A DNA stretch of 21,810 nt, from positions 1 through 21,810 of the forward strand of contig JBGVKG010000004.1 of the NCBI GenBank assembly GCA_045123575.1. Reading direction: 5' to 3'. The position numbers and the translations under genes were made by a program. Each line of letters starts with the position of its first letter. Within the stretch, counting starts at the first letter, position 1. The notes beneath the pieces are model-generated. The model had not been told where the DNA came from, searched no databases, and saw only the letters and a program-made list of their open reading frames with translations. Shown here one piece after another: positions 1 through 5,876 of the stretch. Source of the DNA: SVEL01 sp045123575 (GTDB taxonomy: Bacteria; Bacillota; Clostridia; Lachnospirales; Lachnospiraceae).

Positions 1-264
1 CTGAAGCATATCCTGAACTTCGTTCAAAGCACCTTCAGCTGTCTGAACTGCAGATACACCGTCTTCGGCATTTGTAGATGCCTGATCAAGACCTCTTATC
101 TGCTTTCTCATCTTCTCACTGATAGAAAGACCTGCAGCATCATCTGCTGCTCTGTTGATTCTGTAACCAGAAGATAACTTCTCGGTTGATTTAGACTGTG
201 CACTCGCTGTTAAGCCGAGCATTCTGTTAGCGTTTAACGCTGTCATATTGTGCTGTACTACCAT
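1..264 (-). CDS. fliC: Flagellin, N-terminal part (runs off the window)
   Basis: This is the structural subunit of the flagellar filament, exported through the flagellar type III apparatus. Only the first 88 codons are present. The protein begins MVVQHNMTALNANRML and continues with the D0/D1 segment containing KLSSGYRINRAADDAAGLSIS, the near-invariant flagellin N-terminal signature that packs the filament core. The start at 264 is set by a strong AAGGAGGA (271-278) six bases upstream. The gene stands alone, with its own long leader, downstream of a glycosyltransferase. The leader carries a sigma-28-like promoter and two hairpins with GGA loops, suggesting CsrA/FliW control (see separate entries). 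The variable central domain and C-terminus lie outside the window, so the filament type cannot be judged. Family assignment is very secure; the symbol could equally be hag or fla. Confidence 0.97.
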   Translation of the reverse strand, partial: MVVQHNMTALNANRMLGLTASAQSKSTEKLSSGYRINRAADDAAGLSISEKMRKQIRGLDQASTNAEDGVSAVQTAEGALNEVQDMLQ

Positions 265-270
265 AATAAT

Positions 271-278
271 TCCTCCTT
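271..278 (-). promoter_or_regulatory. Flagellin ribosome binding site, possible CsrA site overlapping it
   Basis: On the minus strand this reads AAGGAGGA, ending six bases before the ATG at 264. It is a near-perfect Shine-Dalgarno. It carries two GGA triplets, so it could be the SD-overlapping CsrA site of the kind known for Bacillus subtilis hag. The SD function is seen directly; CsrA binding is inferred. Confidence 0.8.
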
Positions 279-287
279 GAATTTCCT

Positions 288-310
288 ACCTGTAGTTCCA
301 TCTACTAGGT
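288..310 (-). promoter_or_regulatory. Flagellin leader hairpin 2, GGA in the loop
   Basis: In the transcript the order is ACCT, a bulged A, GTAG, loop AUGGAA, CUAC, AGGU. All eight base pairs are Watson-Crick, and the six-base loop displays GGA. GGA in a hairpin loop is the hallmark of CsrA/RsmA binding. The element sits just upstream of the Shine-Dalgarno (271-278), so a protein bridging loop and SD would block ribosome access. Pairing is read from sequence; protein binding is inferred. Confidence 0.5.
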
Positions 311-319
311 ATAGTACAC

Positions 320-335
320 GTGGCATCCTTGCCAC
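320..335 (-). promoter_or_regulatory. Flagellin leader hairpin 1, AGGA tetraloop
   Basis: The transcript has GUGGCA, loop AGGA, UGCCAC: a perfect six-base-pair stem capped by a tetraloop containing GGA. The linear context (GCAAGGAUGCC) is close to the CsrA consensus core ARGGAU. It lies about 55 nt upstream of the flagellin start. With the second GGA hairpin and the GGA-rich SD it makes three potential CsrA contact points in one leader. It is not a terminator, since no U tract follows. Confidence 0.55.
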
Positions 336-438
336 ACCAATTTGTAATTTTTAAGTTCTTTTAAACTATGTGGATTTAAAAGCTCAACAGCAGATAATTT
401 TAGTATCCTAGGCTCTACTTTTATCTCTGTTACTTTTT

Positions 439-466
439 ATATCGTCACGTTTCAAAAGTTACCTTA
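439..466 (-). promoter_or_regulatory. Sigma-28 (FliA/SigD)-like promoter for flagellin
   Basis: The minus strand carries GACGATAT (439-446), seven of eight matches to the sigma-D -10 element GCCGATAT, preceded after 16 bases by TAAG (463-466) in place of TAAA. Sigma-28 promoters normally have about 15 bases between these elements. Transcription would start near 432, giving a leader of about 168 nt. The match and the flagellin downstream support the call; the -35 half is imperfect. Confidence 0.55.
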
Positions 467-482
467 GCTATATTTTAAATTA

Positions 483-558
483 ATTCTCACTTTTTTTCAA
501 GCCCCTTTCTGAAAAATTAATAATTTTGTTAAAAAACGATTTTTAAAAAAGTGAGAAT
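483..558 (-). repeat. Long-loop inverted repeat between glycosyltransferase and flagellin gene
   Basis: A perfect 14-base inverted repeat, ATTCTCACTTTTTT on the + strand at 483-496 and its complement at 545-558, encloses about 48 A+T-rich bases. It lies just after the stop of the GT2-TPR gene and before the flagellin promoter. In minus-strand RNA the second arm is not followed by a U run, so it is not a classical intrinsic terminator, though the internal T tracts could aid termination. It could also be a protein site or an insertion scar. Confidence 0.45.
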
Positions 559-577
559 CGCTTTAAAATCTTAATTT

Positions 578-2518
578 CTACTCGCTAATAAGCTGTACAT
601 ATTTTTCTGTAATAGCTTTTGCAAGAGGCATCATAACTGCAACATCTTTCATATCCTTTACGATATCTACACTATCACCACATAATACCTTCGCAAATCT
701 TATCGCCGCCTGGCACCTATTAGGCAACAATGTTGGGCACTGGTTAAATACCTCATCCTTATATATATTTCTATAGAAATCCATAACTACATTCGTATAC
801 TTTATCATCTCTGTACGAATATCATTTAAGGATATATCCTCTAATTTCTTTCTATACATCAGATGTTCTACCAAAACCACATCAAAATACTTCATATGCA
901 TACCATCACTATACATATTAGCAGACAAGTCTTGCTTTTTCTCTATAAGCTCTTTTACCTTGGCATTGATAGCCCATTCATCCACCTTTTTCATCCATAC
1001 ATCCATAGGCTTTTTATCTATCATAGGTGCTATAGATATCTGTCTTTGTGATGCTATACTCCAGAAATGATGATGAAGATTGATAATATCATTAATATCT
1101 CTTATAGCTTTTTCATATAATGGCTCTAAAACAGAAACATCTGCATCTCTTCTAGCTATAATAGTCATAAACTGTACATAACCATGATTTGACTCTATAT
1201 GAGACATTATCTCCGCAATATTCAAAAAAGCTGGTATATCCTCATCCTTCATACGTTCTACATGATTTAGCACAAGACCAAAATATGCTATATTCAGCAT
1301 TATCCACTTAACTATTTTTGCACACTCGTTATGCTTAGAAGCTATACCCATATATTCTGCCAGCTTCGCCATACAATCCTCAGGATCTATAAGTGCCTTT
1401 GGTCCTTCTTTTAATATTGAAGTATATTTAGCCATCTCGTCTAAATCGCCCTTATTAACTGCCGCCACAAATGCCACACTAGCTATTCTATCAACATTTT
1501 CTTGTGATAAACTCATCAATATATGTATGGCATCCTGTTTATATGCTAGTTCTGGATTTTTTTTAAACAAATCATTCTTCTCGAAAAAAGCTTTAGCATA
1601 TATTAATGATTCTTCAAATAAACCCAACTTATATGCTGCCGTCGCCATAAATCCATACAATGCTAACTGTCCCAAATCTGACATATACGGACTACTCAGA
1701 TACGCATTGGACATCTTTATAGCTTCCTCATACCTTAACTGATTAAGCATAACCCATACAACCACGCCATACAAGCCTGATATATCTTTTTTGTTCTCAG
1801 ATATACTCATATCTGCATTAGCTATACCTTCCAGCGCATATTCTAAGGACTTCTCATATTCCTTTAGAACATTATACTCTTGAGTAAGATGGCAATAGTG
1901 TCTCACGCAGCCCGGCTCTCTCTTTACTTGTTCCAATAATAGCTCTGTATTTCTCTTTATATGAGCTCTTCTGTCCTCTTCTGACTTATATACATACCCA
2001 TAATGATGAGCATATGATACAAAATCCTTAGTCGGACCAGCTATATTTATTGGTCGCTCATGTATAGCATCCTTAAACTTTGTTCCTTCAAACAAACGGA
2101 ACATTCTACCTGCTATAGAGTCCGTCCACGCTGTACCTTCCATATTCTCATAGTTACGTACAACATACTTTCCATAATTATACTTGTTCATCTCATCACT
2201 ATTAAAGAACTCTATGAACTCTGTCACATCCTCGAACCACTCGTCATCGTCGATAAACATAAACCAATCCCCCTGGGCATGGTCTATACCTACATTACGA
2301 GCCTTGGCAAAATCCTTGCACCACTCAAACTTATATATCTTATCTGTGTACTGACGCACTATCTCCAACAAGTCCTCATCACAGCCTGTGTCTACTACGA
2401 TAAGCTCACTTGATACATTATCAAGGATAGGCTTTAATGATGCCAATGTCTTAGGCAGGGTGTCCTTTCTATTTGATGCCAGTAATGAAATTGTTAGTTT
2501 ATATTTTTTGTTACACAT
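578..2518 (-). CDS. GT2 family glycosyltransferase with C-terminal helical (TPR-like) region
   Basis: This is an inverting glycosyltransferase that would add a sugar from a nucleotide donor in the cytoplasm. Residues 8-100 form a GT-A fold: KLTISLLASNRKDTLPKTL, then ELIVVDTGCDED, then FMFIDDDEWFED with the metal-binding acidic cluster D90-D92/E93. From about residue 185 to 500 the protein is all-helical with TPR-like segments (ALEGIANADMSISE, YKLGLFEESLIYAKAFFE). This GT2-plus-TPR plan is common in Firmicutes glycosyltransferases with protein acceptors. There are no membrane segments. The start is supported by AGGAG seven bases upstream of ATG 2518. It follows rpn copy A by 24 bases, presumably in one transcript, and precedes flagellin. 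A role in flagellin glycosylation is attractive but rests on position only; donor and acceptor are unknown. Confidence 0.85.
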   Translation of the reverse strand: MCNKKYKLTISLLASNRKDTLPKTLASLKPILDNVSSELIVVDTGCDEDLLEIVRQYTDKIYKFEWCKDFAKARNVGIDHAQGDWFMFIDDDEWFEDVTEFIEFFNSDEMNKYNYGKYVVRNYENMEGTAWTDSIAGRMFRLFEGTKFKDAIHERPINIAGPTKDFVSYAHHYGYVYKSEEDRRAHIKRNTELLLEQVKREPGCVRHYCHLTQEYNVLKEYEKSLEYALEGIANADMSISENKKDISGLYGVVVWVMLNQLRYEEAIKMSNAYLSSPYMSDLGQLALYGFMATAAYKLGLFEESLIYAKAFFEKNDLFKKNPELAYKQDAIHILMSLSQENVDRIASVAFVAAVNKGDLDEMAKYTSILKEGPKALIDPEDCMAKLAEYMGIASKHNECAKIVKWIMLNIAYFGLVLNHVERMKDEDIPAFLNIAEIMSHIESNHGYVQFMTIIARRDADVSVLEPLYEKAIRDINDIINLHHHFWSIASQRQISIAPMIDKKPMDVWMKKVDEWAINAKVKELIEKKQDLSANMYSDGMHMKYFDVVLVEHLMYRKKLEDISLNDIRTEMIKYTNVVMDFYRNIYKDEVFNQCPTLLPNRCQAAIRFAKVLCGDSVDIVKDMKDVAVMMPLAKAITEKYVQLISE

Positions 2519-2542
2519 AATGTTTCTCCTGTTGCTATTAGA

Positions 2543-3388
2543 TTATTCCATTGTTGCCATATATTCCTTAAACTCTGCTTCCGATAGCTTCGATTTTTCT
2601 ATGGCTTTTTCAATAGATATGTCACCTTCCCTAACCAACTCAACCAACTGAATAAGTCTGCCTTCTTCTCGACCTTCATTTCTTGCATCCATTTCCCAAA
2701 CATATGACTTCATATATTCCACCATCCATTCCTTGTTTTGGCGAGCCTTGAACACCTCATCTTCCAATCGTTTCGTAAACTCGTCAGTTATTTGTCTTGT
2801 TTCCATATATCTAAGCAAGTCCGCTACTTTTTTGCTTACATTTATCGTTTTCCCCTTGGTATTAAAGAATAAAACTTTCCTCTTATCGCCTAGAGACAAA
2901 CCTTCACAATCCTTGCAAGTATTCTCAAATTCATAGCAACACATCCCCTTTCCAAACGGGTCAAATGTGCAGATAAATATTACATAACTTTGCTTAAGTT
3001 CAGCATATTCTTCTCCTCTATTCAAGATGTTAAGATCCATCAATCCTTGATAAAATCTCGCCCTCTTGGGTAATGTAGCAGTTTTCTTTTCGCCTCGATG
3101 CTTTTGCATCTCTGCGTCATACATAATTCCTTGTCCATCCTCCACATAGACATCATATCTAACGCCTTTGCTGTCATTTGTGATTTTTATCACTTTCTGA
3201 CCAACTGCCGTTCTAACAGAATCTATTTGATTACCAGTAAGACGCTCTAATAGCTCGATGGAATTCCGTTCATCCTGCATAACCTTGCCAAACATAAAAT
3301 CATCTGTAATATCCAGATTCTCATACGCTGTGCAAAGTTCCTCCTGTGTCAATGGTTCAATCTTGTTTAATTGTTTCTTCTGCTCCAT
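2543..3388 (-). CDS. Rpn family PD-(D/E)XK nuclease/transposase-like protein, copy A
   Basis: A member of the Rpn (recombination-promoting nuclease, YhgA-like, PDDEXK_2) family, a DNA endonuclease fold encoded in many copies in gut bacteria. The motif region is RYDVYVEDGQG followed by YDAEMQ; counted from the chosen start, D79 and E93-x-Q95 are the likely PD-(D/E)XK catalytic residues in the ExQ variant. The chosen ATG at 3388 lies eight bases after AAGGAG; an in-frame ATG at 3394 sits only two bases from that SD. The first 245 or so residues match copy B with about 15 substitutions, but the last 40 after the GREEGR segment are unrelated. An internal ATG at 2725 with AAGGA upstream could give a 60-residue C-terminal protein, as described for gene-in-gene Rpn antitoxins. 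Nuclease family is secure; the biological role (recombination, phage defence) is inferred. Confidence 0.88.
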   Translation of the reverse strand: MEQKKQLNKIEPLTQEELCTAYENLDITDDFMFGKVMQDERNSIELLERLTGNQIDSVRTAVGQKVIKITNDSKGVRYDVYVEDGQGIMYDAEMQKHRGEKKTATLPKRARFYQGLMDLNILNRGEEYAELKQSYVIFICTFDPFGKGMCCYEFENTCKDCEGLSLGDKRKVLFFNTKGKTINVSKKVADLLRYMETRQITDEFTKRLEDEVFKARQNKEWMVEYMKSYVWEMDARNEGREEGRLIQLVELVREGDISIEKAIEKSKLSEAEFKEYMATME

Positions 3389-3438
3389 AAGCATTTCTCC
3401 TTTCGTATTGCAAGAGAAATACTATATGGTTACATACT

Positions 3439-3486
3439 AGAAATCTCATGCTGTTATAAAATAATTGGGGTTCAGCATAGATTTCT
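3439..3486 (-). repeat. Imperfect inverted repeat in the rpn copy A leader
   Basis: On the + strand AGAAATCTCATGCTG (3439-3453) is complementary, apart from one extra base, to CAGCATAGATTTCT (3473-3486), with about 19 bases between. It lies 50 to 100 bases upstream of the rpn start and is kept in copy B at 5641-5688. In RNA it would form a long stem in the 5' leader. It could be a regulatory structure, an operator or part of a mobile unit. Confidence 0.45.
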
Positions 3487-3534
3487 TTGAAAAAAACTTA
3501 ACTAAATTGAATGAAATATACCTATATATACAGA

Positions 3535-3563
3535 AATTATGCTACATTCATAGTAGCATAATT
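3535..3563 (-). terminator. Perfect 11-bp hairpin after the epimerase gene (rpn unit copy A)
   Basis: AATTATGCTAC (3535-3545) and GTAGCATAATT (3553-3563) form a perfect 11-bp stem with a 7-base loop. It lies downstream of the epimerase stop and could terminate its transcript. The following minus-strand bases (TCTGTATATATA) are only moderately U-rich. The same hairpin occurs in the copy B unit at 5738-5766, so it belongs to the duplicated element and was not made by either upstream gene. A regulatory or attachment role is an alternative. Confidence 0.4.
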
Positions 3564-3627
3564 CCGTTTATGATACAAGATAAATTTATTGTGTCTCTTC
3601 GCTTATTATTGCATCTCTTTGCTTATT

Positions 3628-4719
3628 TTAATGCGCATCTTTATGACTCTCTAGACACTCTATAACATCTCTATACATATCCACCAAGTCTTTCTTAGCC
3701 TCGAAACCAAGCTGTCTTAGCTTCTCTCCTGACATATATAGCCCTGTGTCAGCTGCATAACCAGTTTTTGATGAATCTTCTACATCTATAACTACCTTTG
3801 ACCTACCATCAGATAGCTGCCTAGCTACTAGCTCAGCTATATCTCTTATAGACATGGTGTTTTCCTCATTAACCACATTATACGCCTGTCCATTTTCTCC
3901 ATTATATAGTAGGAAAAATATAGCATCAATAGCATCTTCAGAGGCCACACTGTTATTAATGGACTTGCCCTCTGTCTTTAGTACTATATCTCTGCCCTCT
4001 GCTACCGCTCTGGCAAACTGAGCAAATGAACGATTCTCTCCTGGCTGTATCCCTTTGCCAAATACTTGGGCTAGTCTAGCTATTTTTACAGGCACTCCAT
4101 ACTCACTAGCATAGGCAGAGCAGTAAAATTCTGCCATTCTCTTGCCTAATGGATATGAGCTTCGAGACTTCAATATATCTATATTTCCTAGCATATCCTC
4201 TATGGCACGTGACCCTGGCGAGCACTTTATATCACCGTATACTTCCATAGATGATAGATAGACCATACCCTTGACATTTTCTACCTTGGCTAGCTCAAGA
4301 ACACATTTGGTTCCTATAACTATACCATTTGCCGTCTCCACAGGATTCGAAATCATCACTGATGATGTAGTATTAGCTGCACAGTGAATGATGTAGTCTA
4401 GTTCTGGATAATAATGAATAGCCTTCTCATCATCATAGCCAATATCTATATCCTCTACCTCACGAAGCAACGGATATATCTGGCTTCTATCATCATCTAT
4501 ATATCCATACTGATCATATGTGTTATATGTATCACGCAGCTCCTCATACATCTGCCAGAACTTATCTTCGTTTCTAGCTTGAAGTACGAGTTTTATATTA
4601 CCTGCTTTGAATTCATCAGACTCTACCAGTCTATTTACAACCATAGAACCTATAAAACCTGTAGCACCTGTGATAAGGTAGGTACCCGGATTATATTTAT
4701 CAATCGCATTACTACCCAT
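3628..4719 (-). CDS. NAD-dependent epimerase/dehydratase (extended SDR) acting on a nucleotide sugar
   Basis: A cytoplasmic enzyme that would epimerise, dehydrate or decarboxylate a nucleotide-activated sugar. The Rossmann motif GATGFIGS sits at residues 18-25. The catalytic set is VYLSSMEVYGD (S156/S157) and Y189-P-L-G-K193, the YxxxK pair. The 363-residue length fits extended SDRs. Residues 196-270 (EFYCSAYASEYGVPVKIARL, then VFGKG and NNSVASEDA) form the substrate side. Exact substrate cannot be read: UDP-glucuronate decarboxylase-like, CDP-sugar and dTDP-sugar enzymes share these motifs. The ATG at 4719 directly follows the TAA of rpn copy B with no spacing, and its SD (GGAGAG) lies within the last rpn codons, so the two are translationally coupled. 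It is followed by 239 bases up to rpn copy A's start. Confidence 0.88.
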   Translation of the reverse strand: MGSNAIDKYNPGTYLITGATGFIGSMVVNRLVESDEFKAGNIKLVLQARNEDKFWQMYEELRDTYNTYDQYGYIDDDRSQIYPLLREVEDIDIGYDDEKAIHYYPELDYIIHCAANTTSSVMISNPVETANGIVIGTKCVLELAKVENVKGMVYLSSMEVYGDIKCSPGSRAIEDMLGNIDILKSRSSYPLGKRMAEFYCSAYASEYGVPVKIARLAQVFGKGIQPGENRSFAQFARAVAEGRDIVLKTEGKSINNSVASEDAIDAIFFLLYNGENGQAYNVVNEENTMSIRDIAELVARQLSDGRSKVVIDVEDSSKTGYAADTGLYMSGEKLRQLGFEAKKDLVDMYRDVIECLESHKDAH

Positions 4720-5592
4720 TTATTCTCTCCAATATTTTTCTATATACTCCTCTGCCACGCTCTCAGACAGTTCCATCTTCTCCATAACCTTATGAAGAGT
4801 ATCTGCCTTCGAGCAATCAAAATCTTGCAGCGTACTTATCAAAGCTGCCACACCTTCTTCTCTGCCTTCTTCTCTTCCTTCATTTCTTGCATCCATTTCC
4901 CAAACATATGTCTTCATATATTCCACCATCCATTCCTTGTTTTGGCGAGCCTTGAATACATCATCTTCCAAGCGTTTCGTAAACTCGTCAGTTATTTGCT
5001 TCGTTTCCATATATCGAAGCAAATCTGCTGTCTTTTTGCTTACATTTATCGTTTTCCCCTTAGTGTTAAAGAATAGAACCTTTCTCTTATCGCCCAGAGG
5101 CAAATCATCGCAATCCTTGCAAATATTCTCAAATTCATAGCAACACAATCCCTTGCCAAATGGGTCGAATGTGCATATGAATATTACATAACTCTGCTTA
5201 AGTTCAGCGTATTCTTCGCCTCTATTTAAGATATTAAGATCCATCAATCCTTGATAAAACCTTGCTCGCTTCGGTAATGTAGCTGTTTTCTTTTTGCCTC
5301 GATACTTCTGCATCTCTGCGTCATACATTACTCCTTGGCCATCCTCTACATAGACATCATACCTGACGCCCTTACTGTCATTTGTGATTTTTATCACCTT
5401 CTGACCAACTGCCGTTCTGACCGAATCTATTTGGTTACCAGTAAGACGTTCCAATAGCTCAATAGTATTCCGTTCATCCTGCATAACCTTGCCAAACATA
5501 AAATCATCTGTAATATTCAGATTCTCATACGCTACGCAAAGTTCCTCCTGTGTCAATGGTTCAATCTTATTTAATTGTTTCTTTTGCTCCAT
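4720..5592 (-). CDS. Rpn family PD-(D/E)XK nuclease/transposase-like protein, copy B
   Basis: Paralogue of the protein at 2543-3388, with the same D and E-x-Q catalytic pattern (RYDVYVEDGQG, YDAEMQK). Start chosen at ATG 5592, eight bases after AAGGAG; the in-frame TTG six bases upstream is two bases from that SD and unlikely. The C-terminus after GREEGREEG differs completely from copy A: here it is VAALISTLQDFDCSKADT then KVMEKMELSESVAEE. Such hypervariable C-termini are described for Rpn proteins, where an internal start makes a small inhibitor. An internal ATG at 4929 with AAGGA just upstream would give a 69-residue product. The gene abuts the epimerase gene. As in copy A, no signal peptide or membrane segment is seen. 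The reading frame is intact, so it is not a decayed copy. Confidence 0.88.
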   Translation of the reverse strand: MEQKKQLNKIEPLTQEELCVAYENLNITDDFMFGKVMQDERNTIELLERLTGNQIDSVRTAVGQKVIKITNDSKGVRYDVYVEDGQGVMYDAEMQKYRGKKKTATLPKRARFYQGLMDLNILNRGEEYAELKQSYVIFICTFDPFGKGLCCYEFENICKDCDDLPLGDKRKVLFFNTKGKTINVSKKTADLLRYMETKQITDEFTKRLEDDVFKARQNKEWMVEYMKTYVWEMDARNEGREEGREEGVAALISTLQDFDCSKADTLHKVMEKMELSESVAEEYIEKYWRE

Positions 5593-5640
5593 AAGCAATT
5601 CTCCTTTCGTGTAGCAAGAGAACTACATATGTCACATACT

Positions 5641-5688
5641 AGAAATCTCCTGCTGTTATAAAATAATTGGAATTCAGCATAGATTTCT
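5641..5688 (-). repeat. Imperfect inverted repeat in the rpn copy B leader
   Basis: Counterpart of 3439-3486: AGAAATCTCCTGCTG (5641-5655) pairs imperfectly with CAGCATAGATTTCT (5675-5688). One pair in the stem is weakened relative to copy A. The spacer keeps its length while its sequence changes slightly, which hints that the structure matters. Confidence 0.4.
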
Positions 5689-5737
5689 CTGAATAAAAAC
5701 TTAACTTAATTGAATAAAATACCTATATAAATACAGA

Positions 5738-5766
5738 AATTATGCTACATTCATAGTAGCATAATT
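5738..5766 (-). terminator. Perfect 11-bp hairpin after the PK-like gene (rpn unit copy B)
   Basis: Identical to the hairpin at 3535-3563: AATTATGCTAC, 7-base loop, GTAGCATAATT. It lies about 110 bases after the stop of the PK-like gene and may end that transcript. No strong U tract follows on the minus strand. The rest of the 5593-5876 intergenic region shows nothing else recognisable beyond the rpn leader. Confidence 0.4.
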
Positions 5767-5876
5767 CCATTTTTGTTACAAGATAATTTTGTCATCTATA
5801 TATCAATGTCAGATCTATTACTATCTGCATTTTTCAAGCGAATAAATGTGGTACCTCTGCATTCCGTTGGTTTCAA

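Larger units (their letters stand above)
2657..3586 (-). repeat. Duplicated rpn unit, copy A
   Basis: About 930 bp that is nearly identical to 4861-5790. It covers the rpn coding region from the GREEGR codons back to the start, plus about 195 bp of upstream sequence with two inverted repeats. Similarity stops abruptly on the 3' side of the gene inside the codons for EEGREEGR, and on the upstream side near 3586. No terminal inverted repeats or target-site duplications bounding the whole unit were recognised. Confidence 0.85.
4861..5790 (-). repeat. Duplicated rpn unit, copy B
   Basis: Nearly identical to 2657-3586 over about 930 bp, including the 5' leader with its two inverted repeats. It is separated from copy A by the unique epimerase gene and the unique copy B C-terminal coding end. 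Small indels and substitutions in the leader show that the duplication is not brand-new. Homologous recombination between the copies would delete or amplify the epimerase gene. Confidence 0.85.

Noticed and set aside
320..335. Flagellin leader hairpin as a transcription terminator
   Set aside because: Short six-pair stem with no U tract after it, and it lies inside the flagellin leader; regulatory reading fits better.
863..1051. Small plus-strand open frames within the minus-strand genes (for example 863-1051, 2060-2413, 4414-5076, 13200-13559)
   Set aside because: They mirror strong minus-strand genes, have low-complexity hydrophobic composition and lack ribosome binding sites; shadows of real genes.
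2543..5592. Calling the two rpn units insertion sequences
   Set aside because: The family is called transposase-like, but no terminal inverted repeats or target duplications were found around the 930-bp repeats, so they are listed as repeats with nuclease genes.
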